Notes: generated from the sequence alone by a model not told the origin. Positions 1 to 8,750 are shown, counted from the stretch's first letter. The stretch: DNA of 57,012 bases from Candidatus Cryptobacteroides merdavium (GCA_017694755.1 JADIMO010000015.1:1-57012); one strand, 5' to 3'. Program-made: numbers and translations.

Positions 1-217
1 CGCCGAGTATATGGTCTGTGTGCGCGTGCGTTATGAACATGTCGTGGATGTCTCCAAGGCGGATGTCTGCTTTTTCCAGCTGCTGCAATATGCCGTTTCC
101 TCCGCCGGCATCGACCAGGAGCATTGAGCTGCGGTCTTTGATGATGAAGCAGGTGTTGTAACATCTGGTCACTACGGCGTTCCCTGTGCCGAGCATGATG
201 ATCTGAGGAGTTTCCAT
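1..217 (-). CDS. MBL-fold metallohydrolase (RNase Z-like), N-terminal part only
   Basis: The minus-strand reading frame starts at the ATG whose complement is at 215-217 and runs off the left edge of the window, so only 72 residues are visible. They start METPQIIMLGTGNAVV, a typical first beta-strand of the metallo-beta-lactamase fold, and end with THAHTDHILG, the HxHxDH metal-binding motif. The LGTGNA opening and the early position of HxHxDH resemble the ribonuclease Z/arylsulfatase-like branch. Substrate cannot be told from this part. A TATCTTTG -7 element about 30 bases upstream (complement 250-257) supports the start. Confidence 0.85.
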   Translation of the reverse strand, partial: METPQIIMLGTGNAVVTRCYNTCFIIKDRSSMLLVDAGGGNGILQQLEKADIRLGDIHDMFITHAHTDHILG

Positions 218-249
218 GTGATAAATATGAACGGTTTCTTATACCGCTG

Positions 250-257
250 CAAAGATA
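250..257 (-). promoter_or_regulatory. -7 promoter element for the MBL-fold gene
   Basis: Read on the minus strand the bases are TATCTTTG, matching the Bacteroidota -7 consensus TAnnTTTG. It lies 33 bases before the ATG of the MBL-fold gene. No good -33 TTTG is seen at the usual distance, so the call rests on the -7 box and position. Confidence 0.45.
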
Positions 258-591
258 GTCCGAATCAGTGAAAGTTTTGTAAGAAAACTCAAAAGTGATA
301 ATTCGACCTCCGGAATCTTCAGAAGCTACCGGAGGTCCGACGGGATGCTCAAAGTATCTCCGTACTCCTGTAATATCATTGAGGTTCATGTTCTTATGTC
401 GCTTGACAAGATAGAGGTGTTCTGCATGAAGAACGGGATTTCTGATCTTGCTCCGGAACTTGCAGCAGCGAAGGCTGAATGTTTAATTCATGGACTTTGA
501 TAAATAGGTGAAAAAGAAAATATGCACAGTGCCGCAGTTTGGCACAATGATGTATTTACTTTACAGCAGAAACCGATAAGACATACAAATT

Positions 592-1171
592 ATGGAAAAC
601 AAAGAAATGAAAATTCCGGCATTCTTCACGGAGCATGGCATAACCTCGACATCTGCCAACCATTTGTCCAACATCGCCAAAGAAAATTATATGGCGATAG
701 AAAAGCAGATGTCGTCAATGGAGTTCTACAGACTACAGTCAGTTTTATAGGCTCTGAAGAAGAGACTGTATTGTCTTACGGGACAACGCAAGAGAGATTT
801 TCCGGGATAAAGATTGGGTAAATGAAATGATCGCCAGCAAGAGCCTGATTGCATATCTTCGTAAAGCGATAAAGGCAAAGGACAGGCTTAAACAGGGTTT
901 GAACGATTATGTCGCAGACGAAATAAAGAAACTTGCCTAACAGGAACCGCAGAAAGATGAAAAATTGACATCCGAACAGGTACTGGACACATTCTCCATC
1001 AAGGAATGGAATCATTATCTTGAACTTGAGACAAGGTGTGCGGTCATAGGCAAATTCATACACCCTGACTGAAAGTATTCGGAGGCGAGAAAATGTTTCA
1101 TGGACAGGAAACTGTCGCCTGAACAGGTCAAGGAGAACGGGAAAGACACATTGTTTGTGATAATCATCTGA
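592..1171 (+). pseudogene. Decayed gene of unknown family
   Basis: A reading frame opens at ATG 592 with MENKEMKIPAFFTEHG and stays protein-like to a TAG at 748-750. Protein-like sequence then continues in the next frame (RRDCIVLRDNAREIF, then DWVNEMIASKSLIAYL and KAKDRLKQGLNDYVADEI) to a TAA after KKLA near 940. It goes on in the same frame (EWNHYLELETRCAVIGKF) to a TGA near 1070, and on again (KCFMDRKLSPEQVKENGKD) to a TGA at 1169-1171. One frameshift and three internal stops of different kinds in about 190 codons indicate a dead gene rather than recoding. The Lys/Glu-rich helical text resembles small hypothetical proteins of conjugative or integrative elements, but I do not recognise the family. 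Confidence 0.6.
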
Positions 1172-1201
1172 AATACGACAATTATAGTGGATAAACAAGT
1201 T

Positions 1202-1690
1202 ATGACAATAGAAGAAACATTGCAGATTGCGCTCGATGCGCACAAAGGGCAAAAAGACTTGGACGGAAAGCCTGCTATCTTGCATCCGGTTGCAGTCGGT
1301 ATCATGGGCAGCAATGACGCTGAAATCAAAACCGGATTCCTGCACGATGTGGTAGAGGACACGGATCTGACAATTGACGATTTACGCCGTAAAGGCGTGG
1401 ACGAAGAAGTGCTTGCCGCCTTGGAACTCTTGACCCACGACAAGGGAACGGATTATTTCGAGTATGTCCATAAGATAGCCCATTCCGGCAACTATACTGC
1501 TATCCATACTAAAATCAACGACTTGAAGCACAATTTCGACCGCGGAAGGAAGTCATACAAAATGGCAAAGGACCTGAACGACACGGAAAAGACGGAACGT
1601 CTTGCCAAAATCAACGAAAAACACCGGAAGGCATTGCAGATATTCGGGTACATTCCGTTTTATAACAGTCTGGAAAGTCTGGATTTTTGA
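1202..1690 (+). CDS. Small standalone HD-domain hydrolase, RelA/SpoT-like
   Basis: The protein has 162 residues from ATG 1202; a GTG five codons earlier (1187) is an alternative start. The region AILHPVAVGIMG followed by KTGFLHDVVEDTDLTIDDL matches the HD-type hydrolase half of RelA/SpoT proteins (HPlxVA then xLLHDvvEDT), including the His-Asp pair for the metal. A later TKINDLKHNFDRGRK resembles the conserved KLxDRLxN-type segment. There is no synthetase, TGS or ACT domain. Small stand-alone HD proteins of this kind include (p)ppGpp hydrolases (Mesh1/SAH) and general nucleotidohydrolases. It follows a decayed gene and lies on the 3' side of tRNA-Leu, so it may be the surviving cargo of an old insertion. 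Confidence 0.75.
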   Translation: MTIEETLQIALDAHKGQKDLDGKPAILHPVAVGIMGSNDAEIKTGFLHDVVEDTDLTIDDLRRKGVDEEVLAALELLTHDKGTDYFEYVHKIAHSGNYTAIHTKINDLKHNFDRGRKSYKMAKDLNDTEKTERLAKINEKHRKALQIFGYIPFYNSLESLDF

Positions 1691-2056
1691 ATCCATATAA
1701 TTTCGTACTTGGAACTGAGGATAAAAATATTAAATCACTTGTAATGTCTTTAAATGTCAAAATGATGGATAAAAATATACTGAATAACGGCTGAATGTGA
1801 TTTATTTCATTGGAATTATTTTATTCTCCTGTTTTGTCGCGCAATATTTCTGTGTCTCCGACAAAGAGAATATGATAATCATATTATGAATAATTTAAGG
1901 CAAGGTAGATCAAAAATGGCAAAACCGAATTAACGTTATTATGGCGATGATGTTGGAGATCAGGTACGATGCGCGACCTTGTTATAAAAATCTTGTAAGT
2001 CGGGCCTCGGTTTTATAGGATCATTGAGAATAATTCAGGGGCATTTGAATAAAAAA
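1691..2056. other. AT-rich intergenic stretch without a recognisable gene
   Basis: Between the HD-domain gene and the terminator of tRNA-Leu I see no credible reading frame, RNA gene or repeat. The stretch is AT-rich and dense in stops in all frames, consistent with decayed DNA next to the degenerate gene at 592-1171. Confidence 0.5.
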
Positions 2057-2097
2057 CAAAGAGATAATTATTTGAGAATCAAATAATTATCTCTTTG
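2057..2097 (-). terminator. Intrinsic terminator of tRNA-Leu
   Basis: A perfect inverted repeat of 17 bp (arms 2057-2073 and 2081-2097, extendable to 19 bp with a GAA loop) is followed on the minus strand by TTTTTT. It starts directly after the encoded CCA of tRNA-Leu, so it terminates that transcript. Confidence 0.9.
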
Positions 2098-2184
2098 TGG
2101 TACCCGGAGCCGGGGTCGAACCGGCACATCCTTTCGGACATTGGTGTTTGAGACCAACGCGTCTACCGATTCCGCCATCCGGGC
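2098..2184 (-). tRNA. tRNA-Leu(CAA)
   Basis: The minus strand folds into a class II tRNA. The acceptor stem is GCCCGGA with TCCGGGT (one G-U), the anticodon stem-loop is TTGGT-CTCAAAC-ACCAA with anticodon CAA, there is a long variable arm, the T-arm loop is GGTTCGACC, and the CCA end is encoded at 2098-2100. The 5' end is at 2184. The tRNA is preceded by a promoter about 105 bases upstream and followed at once by a terminator, so it is a monocistronic tRNA unit. Confidence 0.95.
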
Positions 2185-2288
2185 TTGGCATCGCTCCTGA
2201 TGGAGCAAACTCCTTTATTCGTTGCGGGCAGGAATGAAACCTGGCCGCTACCGTTGCGGAGATAGACCGCCGATAGATTATCGGTCTG

Positions 2289-2321
2289 CAAAGGTAGGGC
2301 AAATTATGTAAAAAAACAAAC
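2289..2321 (-). promoter_or_regulatory. Promoter of the tRNA-Leu transcript
   Basis: On the minus strand a TTTG (complement 2317-2320) lies 20 bases before TACCTTTG (complement 2289-2296), the Bacteroidota -33/-7 pair. Transcription would start near 2282 and read through a roughly 100-base leader with small perfect hairpins (for example CCGATA-ATC-TATCGG) before the tRNA. Confidence 0.8.
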
Positions 2322-2399
2322 TGCAACAGTGTTGTCAGAAAAATATCCAGTGAAACCCGTCAAGCCGTGTTGTCTGGAATAAGGGTCGGTGACAGACTG

Positions 2400-3182
2400 T
2401 CACTTCAGAGCTCTGAGCCATGCTTTGGCGTGAGCTTCAAGGCCCTTTGATGAGAAATGCACTCCATCGTGACGGTACATGCATTTGTCCAGCTTGTCGG
2501 TATCAGGCCCCTGATGTATGTCTTTGTACTTTTGGGCAAGGTGTTTCTGTGCATTGCGTACATTTGTGTCATTGCCGTTGTTGTCTGCAATGCAGTCGGG
2601 ATGGTAGCTTGCCACGGCAATGTATATCGGGGCTTCTATTCCCCTGTCTCGGAATGCTTTCCTTATACTTTCAAAGCGTTTTACATAATCTTCTTCTGAT
2701 GTTCCGGCAATGTTGTCGGATTCGCCCTGATGCCATAATATATAGTCCGGGACTATGCCGTCAGCCAGCATTCTGTCAAGAGTTTCCGTGAGCATTCCGT
2801 ACAAGAAACCTCCTTCTGACCAGCTGGCTATATCTGTTGCTCCGACAGCAATTGCTGCTATTGTTACAGAATCTGCCATACCGGAATCTATCATCATGTC
2901 TGCCAATCTTGTCCAGACACTTCCTCCTCCTCCGGTAGGGCCTACAAGAGGGTCTGCACCTTCATATACTATTCCTTTATGGTAATTATAGACTCTGTTT
3001 GCCGGTGTGTACCGTTCTTGGCCGTGGTTGGCTGCATTGGATTGTCCGAAAGTGAATATCACAGTGCTGCCTTTTGTGGCATCAAGAGAAAAAGTCCGTT
3101 TCCCTTCCGCATTTTCCTGGGCATTGGCCGTCGTGATGATGTACAGGAAGGATATGATTAAGAAAAACGCTCTGTATTTCAT
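2400..3182 (-). CDS. SASA-family (SGNH-like) carbohydrate acetylesterase, secreted
   Basis: The protein has 260 residues with a signal peptide (MKYRAFFLIISFLYIITTANA). It carries the motifs of the sialate O-acetylesterase/CE6-like SASA family: IFTFGQSNAANHG with the nucleophile Ser in GQSN, then WHQGESD, and DGVHFSSKG with the Asp-His pair near the C-terminus. These enzymes remove O-acetyl groups from sugars in the periplasm. It starts 14 bases after the GH92 gene and on the same strand, so the two form an operon, and it probably deacetylates the glycan taken up by this locus. The exact ester is unknown; sialic acid is unlikely because no sialidase or sialic acid catabolism is nearby. Confidence 0.85.
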   Translation of the reverse strand: MKYRAFFLIISFLYIITTANAQENAEGKRTFSLDATKGSTVIFTFGQSNAANHGQERYTPANRVYNYHKGIVYEGADPLVGPTGGGGSVWTRLADMMIDSGMADSVTIAAIAVGATDIASWSEGGFLYGMLTETLDRMLADGIVPDYILWHQGESDNIAGTSEEDYVKRFESIRKAFRDRGIEAPIYIAVASYHPDCIADNNGNDTNVRNAQKHLAQKYKDIHQGPDTDKLDKCMYRHDGVHFSSKGLEAHAKAWLRALK

Positions 3183-3196
3183 GACATTACTTCTTT

Positions 3197-6100
3197 TTAT
3201 AGTTGCCTGCCCCAGTTATAGTTAGGCTCAGGTCCCATTTCCAGAATCAGTTCTCCGCCTTTCAGCAGTTCGGAAGCAGGAAAACGGAACGATTTGAGTT
3301 CTTTCCCGTTCAGCACTGCGCTCTGCACATATATGTTTTTGCGCGAGGCGTTGTTGGCTTTGATGACGAATCTGTCTCCACGTCCATATCTTTTCCCGAG
3401 GTCAATTACAACTTTTTCGAAAAGCGGGCTTGCTATTTCGTAAGTCGGTTCAGCGCTTGTTCCGCCGTCCATCTGGAACAGACCGAGGGATGCCATGATG
3501 GCCCATGCGCTCATCTGACCCTGGTCTTCATCTCCAAGGTAGGCATTGCTCGGGCCATAACCGTAGTACCTGTCAAGAATGGAGCGGCTCCATTTCTGGG
3601 TGTACCAAGGTGCGCCGGCATAGTTGAACAGGAAAGAGAAATGCATGGACTGCTGGTTCCCCTGGACTACCGGGTGGTCCCAATACTGGTCATTAGGGGC
3701 GTTGTATCTCCAGGCCTCATCCTGGTTGAATCCCCATAGTAACCTGTCCACGAATTTGTCGCTGCCGATTTTCTCCACAAGTGCAGGGACGTCCTGAGGC
3801 ACAAAGAATGTCAGCTGCCAGGCATTGCCTTCAACATAATGGTAGTTCGCTCCGCTGCGGAATGGGTCGAAGTCAGGGTACCATTCTCCTTTGCTGTCTT
3901 TCATCTGGCACCAGCCATCCTTGCTTATCACATTTTTCCACCAATATCCACGTCTGTTGAATTCTTCGTATATGTCTTTCTTTCCTAGTGATTTGGCAAG
4001 CTGTCCGACAGTCCAGTCGTCAAAAGAATATTCCATGGTGTTGGAGAAACGCCCGAGGTCATGCGGAACATAGCCATATTTCATGTAAGGGACCAGGTCC
4101 CTGTTGCCGGCAAAACCCTTGAACACTTTCTGTGCGGGAGTCGTCTGCATCTTGACACAGGCTTCCAGCGCCTTCTCGCCGTCAAAATCCCGGATCCCCA
4201 TTTGCCAGGCACTTACAATCAGCGGAATTTCATGTTCGGCGACCATGACAGGTATATAGTTCATTCCGGCAGGTCCTTTGGCAAGCCAACCGTTTGCATC
4301 ATACATTGCAAGCTGGGAACCTACCCATCTGCTGCTCCATTCAGGGGTGACAAGGTTCCAGAACTGGTTGAGATTCCAGAAACTGTTCCAGAAAGCATCG
4401 CATCCGAGCATCACGTCCTTTTCGGGATTTGCCACCCTGCGTACCTTGCCGTCGGTTGACACCCACTCTCCGTTTATGTCGCTCCATGTATTCCTGCTGC
4501 ACAATGCCCTGTACATATTGTTGTAGAAGCGGACTTTCTCCAGCCTGTTGTCAGTACGTATTGTCAGCCTTTCGAACAAACTGTTCCATGTATCCTTCTG
4601 GTTCTGTACGACAGCTTCAAAATCCCATCCGAAAGGCTTGGTTATTTCGCTGTTGAGATTCAGGGCGGCATTTTCGATGCTGACGAGTGATATGCCTGAA
4701 CGCACAGTCACTACAGGAGATTTGTCTTTGTCAAATGTCAGGAAAAGTCCTGCATCCGTGCAAGAGCAGTGAGAAAAATCTTTTACGCCATCTGTGGTCT
4801 TGCCGTCACACCAGTTTCCCATGCTTTTGACGGCATTGTCGAATTCGATGACAAAATGCACCGTGTAGTCCTGGTCGGCATCATTGCTCCAGATGCCAGG
4901 TGCATATTGATGCACAAAGCCTTCTATCCTCTTGTCGCCCACAAGCCTTGCAGACACTTCCTTTATTTTGAAATCGTTTTCAATCCACGGATGAAAATCT
5001 ATCAATATGCGTCCGTCGCCCCGGTCGGAAGGAAAGCTGAAACGTTCCATGCCGCATCGGGTCGTAGCGGTAATCTCTGCTTTGATGTCATAGTCCGTGA
5101 GCTGTACGGAATACAGACCGATGCCTGCCTTTTCGCTTCTTTTGCAGATTCTTGAACGGTAGCCCTCGTCAGGTTTCTGCTCGTCACCAGGATTTGTCTT
5201 CAGCTTACCGTTGGTTGCCATGATTCCAAGGCCTCCGAGTGTCCATTCATGTATGTGGCTGAAACAGCCTACTGTTTCGAATGAAGGCTGATAGCCTGCC
5301 TGCCAGCCGGGGTTCTGATTGTCCGGGCTCATTTTTACCATGCTGAACGGCATCCATGGGCCTGGGGCTATCATCCAGCGTGAATGTGCTGTCCCTATCC
5401 GTGTGTCCACATAGTCCGCCAATGTCTGAAGGCGTTCAGGCGATCTGAGTATTGTTCCTTTGGATATGCTTCTGTCATCGCATCTGATTTCATACCTGCT
5501 CTTTTTTGTCTTGCTTACGGCCGGCATCGGGACTTCCAGCTGATAACGTCCTTTTTCTATGGCGACATTATAGATTTTCTTGCCGTCAAGCAGCACTGTC
5601 ATTTCCGGACATCCGTCAAGGTGTTCAACGTCCACAATCAGCGGCTGGAAACGCTTCCCGTCATCTTCAAGCTCATATTCGGCGCTTTCCACATTCCGCA
5701 CAAATATCTCAGAAGGTTTTCCGGCAGCACCTTTTCCGTATAGCGCCACCCTGTCGAAAAGAATCCACGAACCTTCCAATACGGTTATGCATATTTCGTT
5801 CCCTCCTTTTTTCAGGGATTTCCCGTCCAGGTCCAATTCTATTTTGTAAGGTGTAGCCATGGAATAGTCGCCGCTTATGGACAATGTGTCTGTCACCGGT
5901 TCCATGAGCCCAGGCTTGCGCTGAGACGCAATGTCGTGTCCTTCTGCTTCAAGCTGTATTTTAGTGTCGTGCCCATTGACACTTATTTTTACAAGAGGTA
6001 GAAAAGCCTTGGAATAGTCGGCAAGGTCTACGACCAGTCTATAGTCTTCTTTGTCTGATATTTCTTCGAGGTCAAACAGAATGTTTGTAAAATGGGTTCG

Positions 6101-6379
6101 CCAGCCGGAAGTCGGCCAGGTGCCGCCCCATGTGTCCACCGGTCCCGGGAGGACGTAAGGGAAATCGCTTTCCGGGACAGAATATCCTATAAGAAAATAT
6201 TTGTCCTCATATCCGAAGTCATTTTTTATGAAATCTCTGAAGCCGTCCGGCGCAAGAGCAAAGCCATTTGGCTTTGCATCCGCTTCACCAATGCTCCATA
6301 TGGGCGTGTCGGGTGCTGCCGCGGCAAATGTTACGCTCATGGCCACACCGATAAAAGTTGATAGTGCTTTAAGTGTCAT
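3197..6379 (-). CDS. GH92 glycosidase with rhamnogalacturonan-lyase-like N-terminal domain, acid Glu replaced by Gln
   Basis: The protein has 1060 residues with signal peptide MTLKALSTFIGVAMSVTFAAA. Residues about 25-210 (PIWSIGEADAKPNG, VDTWGGTWPTSGWRTHF, then a jelly-roll-like part) resemble the CBM-like domain III of family 4 rhamnogalacturonan lyases. From about residue 315 (YVDTRIGTAHSRWM) to the end it is a GH92 catalytic region, with FWNSFWNLNQFWNL, YVEGNAWQLTFF and GDEDQGQMSAW. The last keeps the Asp residues used in base catalysis. In studied alpha-mannosidases of GH92 the general acid is the Glu of a GNEPSHH motif; here the motif reads GNQQSMH with Gln909. A Gln at this place is known for a GH92 mannose-1-phosphodiester hydrolase, so plain mannosidase activity is doubtful. 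It is divergently transcribed from GH3 and heads an operon with the SASA esterase. Confidence 0.9.
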   Translation of the reverse strand: MTLKALSTFIGVAMSVTFAAAAPDTPIWSIGEADAKPNGFALAPDGFRDFIKNDFGYEDKYFLIGYSVPESDFPYVLPGPVDTWGGTWPTSGWRTHFTNILFDLEEISDKEDYRLVVDLADYSKAFLPLVKISVNGHDTKIQLEAEGHDIASQRKPGLMEPVTDTLSISGDYSMATPYKIELDLDGKSLKKGGNEICITVLEGSWILFDRVALYGKGAAGKPSEIFVRNVESAEYELEDDGKRFQPLIVDVEHLDGCPEMTVLLDGKKIYNVAIEKGRYQLEVPMPAVSKTKKSRYEIRCDDRSISKGTILRSPERLQTLADYVDTRIGTAHSRWMIAPGPWMPFSMVKMSPDNQNPGWQAGYQPSFETVGCFSHIHEWTLGGLGIMATNGKLKTNPGDEQKPDEGYRSRICKRSEKAGIGLYSVQLTDYDIKAEITATTRCGMERFSFPSDRGDGRILIDFHPWIENDFKIKEVSARLVGDKRIEGFVHQYAPGIWSNDADQDYTVHFVIEFDNAVKSMGNWCDGKTTDGVKDFSHCSCTDAGLFLTFDKDKSPVVTVRSGISLVSIENAALNLNSEITKPFGWDFEAVVQNQKDTWNSLFERLTIRTDNRLEKVRFYNNMYRALCSRNTWSDINGEWVSTDGKVRRVANPEKDVMLGCDAFWNSFWNLNQFWNLVTPEWSSRWVGSQLAMYDANGWLAKGPAGMNYIPVMVAEHEIPLIVSAWQMGIRDFDGEKALEACVKMQTTPAQKVFKGFAGNRDLVPYMKYGYVPHDLGRFSNTMEYSFDDWTVGQLAKSLGKKDIYEEFNRRGYWWKNVISKDGWCQMKDSKGEWYPDFDPFRSGANYHYVEGNAWQLTFFVPQDVPALVEKIGSDKFVDRLLWGFNQDEAWRYNAPNDQYWDHPVVQGNQQSMHFSFLFNYAGAPWYTQKWSRSILDRYYGYGPSNAYLGDEDQGQMSAWAIMASLGLFQMDGGTSAEPTYEIASPLFEKVVIDLGKRYGRGDRFVIKANNASRKNIYVQSAVLNGKELKSFRFPASELLKGGELILEMGPEPNYNWGRQL

Positions 6380-6396
6380 AAATTATAGTTGTTTTT

Positions 6397-6416
6397 TGTA
6401 TGTTCATACAAATATT
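6397..6416 (-). promoter_or_regulatory. Promoter -7 box with overlapping palindromic operator, GH92-SASA operon
   Basis: On the minus strand the sequence AATATTTG (complement 6409-6416, one base off TAnnTTTG) runs directly into TGTATGAACATACA (6397-6410), a perfect dyad TGTATG-TT-CATACA. It lies 18-37 bases before the GH92 start, over the likely transcription start. Related sites follow the -7 boxes of other operons of this locus. Confidence 0.6.
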
Positions 6417-6510
6417 GGGCAAAATAAATAATATTTCATTGTAAAATCAAGAATAATTTGCTGGTTAAGCAAATTTTTTCAAAAAATATCGTTGTTATTA
6501 GAAAAATTAA

Positions 6511-6540
6511 TATATTTGCACAGTTGTATATGTTCAGACA
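6511..6540 (+). promoter_or_regulatory. Promoter -7 box and operator-like site, GH3 operon
   Basis: TATATTTG at 6511-6518 matches TAnnTTTG and is followed at 6529-6540 by TATGTTCAGACA, an 11 of 12 match to one strand of the locus dyad (TATGTTCATACA). The start codon is at 6570. A clear -33 TTTG at the normal distance is missing. Confidence 0.6.
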
Positions 6541-6569
6541 TTTTGACATTTTATTAAAGCTGGTTTCCG

Positions 6570-8741
6570 ATGAATAGCGCTAAAATTATTTTTCTTTCGC
6601 TGATTGCGGTTTTGTTTCCGTTCATGAACTTTGCGCAAGAGCTGCCTGTATATCAGGATATCTCAAAACCTGTTGAGGAAAGGGTGGAAGACGCCCTTTC
6701 GCGTATGACTTTAAGGGAAAAGGTAGGGCTTGTACATGCCGACAGAAGTTATGGAGCTGCAGGCGTACCGCGTCTTGGCATACCTGAAAACAATCTTACG
6801 GACGGGCCTTCGGGCATGAGACCGGAAATGGTCTGGCAGACATGGATACATGCGGGGCTTGCAAGTGATTCCTGTACAGCATATCCCGCACTTATATGCC
6901 TTGCCGCCACATGGAATCAGGAGATGGGGATGCTTTTCGGCAAAAGTTACAGTGAAGAGGCAGCATACCGTAAGAAAAATATGATTCTCGGACCTGGCGT
7001 TAATATTTTCAGGACTCCGATGAACGGACGTAATTTTGAATATATGGGAGAGGACCCTTATCTTACATCCCAAATGGCGGTCTCTTATATCAAGGGGGTG
7101 CAGTCCAATAATGTTGCAGCCTGTGTAAAGCATTTTGCAGTGAATAATCAGGAGCATCTGCGGACCACGATAAATGCCGTTGTGGATGAGCGTACGTTGA
7201 ATGAAATATATTTCCCGGCATTCAAGGCGGCCGTCCAGGAAGGTAACGTCTGGGCTGTAATGGGTGCATACAATAAGTTTGACGGACAGTACTGCTGCCA
7301 TAATTCCTTTCTGCTGCAGGACGTTCTCAAGGGGCAGTGGGGATTTGACGGAGTTGTCGTTTCTGATTTCGGAGGGACTCATGATACAGAGGAAGCCATT
7401 GAAAACGGCCTCGATCTGGAAATGGGCACGGACCTCGGTTCCATAGAGGCGTATAACAGATATAAGATGGCTGACCCGTACATTGATCTGCTCGAAAAAG
7501 GCGAGGCGGATGAAGCCGTGCTTGATGACAAGGTCAGGCGTATATTGAGGATGATGTTCCGTACAAGCATGTCCGGACACCAGCCTTGGGGGGCACTCGC
7601 CTCTGAAAAGCACATGGCTGATTCGAGGAAAATTGCGGAAGAAGGGATTGTGCTTATGAAGAATGAAGGGGATGTTCTTCCTATTGACCTTTCCGGAGTC
7701 CGGAGGATACTGGTTGTGGGTGATAATGCAACAAGACTTATGAGCCGTTCTGGCGGATCCTCTGAAGTAAAGTCAAAATATGAAATAGTGCCGCTTGAGG
7801 GCATAAGGAACAGGGCAGGAGACAGGGCAGAAGTAATCTGGCAGCCGGGCTACAGCGTCAACGCATCTGAAAGTGCCGCAGACAGTCTGCGCAAGGAGGC
7901 TCTGGATGCAGCCTGTACGGCAGATTTCATAATCTATATCGGAGGTCTCAACAAAGAGCTTTATCAGGATTGCGAAGGGGTGGACAGACAGTCCTTTTCT
8001 CTTCCGTACGGACAGGATGAGCTGATTTCAGGCCTTGCAGCCACCGGCAAGAAGATGGCGGCAGTTATGGTGAGCGGGAACTCATACGCAATGCCTTGGA
8101 TTGATGAAATCCCTGCTCTTGTGCAAGCATGGTATGGCGGTTCGGAAGCAGGAAATGCAATCGCTTCAGTGCTTTTTGGAGATGTGACCCCTTCGGGTAA
8201 GCTCCCTTTCACATTCCACGGCAAGCTTGAAGACTGCGCTGCCCATTCAATCGGCGAATATCCAGGTGACGGGGAGACCGTAGAATACAAAGAGGGGATA
8301 TTTGTGGGCTACAGATGGACGGACAAGGAAAACATCAAGCCGCAGTTCGCTTTCGGACATGGGCTCAGCTATACTGACTTCAGCTATGGAAAAATCAGGC
8401 TCAGCGCCAAGACAATGACTGAAGACGAAGCCATTACCGTGAGTATACCTGTTACAAATACAGGAAAAAGAGCAGGAGCAGAAGTCGTTCAGCTATATGT
8501 GAATGATGTAAAGTCATCACTTCCTCGTCCGGTCAAGGAACTCAAAGGTTTCAAAAAAGTATATCTGGCACCGGGAGAAACGGCAGAGGTTATATTTACA
8601 GTCGGCAAAGATGCTCTCTCATTCTATGACCCTTCAGTTCATGGCTGGGTGGCTGAAGCCGGTGATTTCAAGGTGATGATAGGTTCGGCATCTGATGACA
8701 TCAGGGCTGAGGCCGGATTCAGACTGGCGGACAGAAGATAG
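6570..8741 (+). CDS. GH3 family beta-glycosidase, secreted
   Basis: The protein has 723 residues with signal peptide MNSAKIIFLSLIAVLFPFMNFAQ. It shows the full GH3 order: the N-terminal TIM barrel with TDGPSGMRPE, ACVKHFAVNNQE and VVSDFGGTHD (the Asp of SDFG is the nucleophile), then the alpha/beta sandwich with VQAWYGGSEAGNAIA and FGHGLSYTDF, then the fibronectin-like C-terminal domain (PVTNTGKRAGAEVVQLYV). The family removes terminal beta-linked glucose, xylose or related sugars; the exact sugar cannot be read. It is the first gene of a plus-strand operon, with the first DUF6259 gene starting 9 bases after its stop. Confidence 0.93.
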   Translation: MNSAKIIFLSLIAVLFPFMNFAQELPVYQDISKPVEERVEDALSRMTLREKVGLVHADRSYGAAGVPRLGIPENNLTDGPSGMRPEMVWQTWIHAGLASDSCTAYPALICLAATWNQEMGMLFGKSYSEEAAYRKKNMILGPGVNIFRTPMNGRNFEYMGEDPYLTSQMAVSYIKGVQSNNVAACVKHFAVNNQEHLRTTINAVVDERTLNEIYFPAFKAAVQEGNVWAVMGAYNKFDGQYCCHNSFLLQDVLKGQWGFDGVVVSDFGGTHDTEEAIENGLDLEMGTDLGSIEAYNRYKMADPYIDLLEKGEADEAVLDDKVRRILRMMFRTSMSGHQPWGALASEKHMADSRKIAEEGIVLMKNEGDVLPIDLSGVRRILVVGDNATRLMSRSGGSSEVKSKYEIVPLEGIRNRAGDRAEVIWQPGYSVNASESAADSLRKEALDAACTADFIIYIGGLNKELYQDCEGVDRQSFSLPYGQDELISGLAATGKKMAAVMVSGNSYAMPWIDEIPALVQAWYGGSEAGNAIASVLFGDVTPSGKLPFTFHGKLEDCAAHSIGEYPGDGETVEYKEGIFVGYRWTDKENIKPQFAFGHGLSYTDFSYGKIRLSAKTMTEDEAITVSIPVTNTGKRAGAEVVQLYVNDVKSSLPRPVKELKGFKKVYLAPGETAEVIFTVGKDALSFYDPSVHGWVAEAGDFKVMIGSASDDIRAEAGFRLADRR

Positions 8742-8750
8742 GGGCGGATT

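Noticed and set aside
345..500. Small open frame of 51 codons starting MLKVSPYSCN on the plus strand
   Set aside because: It has no promoter, ribosome site or family resemblance and sits in a decayed region; it is probably chance or part of the same remnant.
592..1171. Stop-codon recoding or programmed frameshift instead of gene decay
   Set aside because: TAG, TAA and TGA all interrupt the frame and the shift site has no slippery sequence that I can see; neighbouring genes use normal stops.
2087..2326. Minus-strand open frame of 79 codons ending GSTPAPGTTKR
   Set aside because: It reads through tRNA-Leu and its leader; the C-terminal text is a known artefact of translating tRNA-Leu.
2400..3182. 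A true sialic-acid role for the SASA-family esterase
   Set aside because: No sialidase, sialic acid transporter or nan genes are near; the neighbours all point to mannose-containing glycans.
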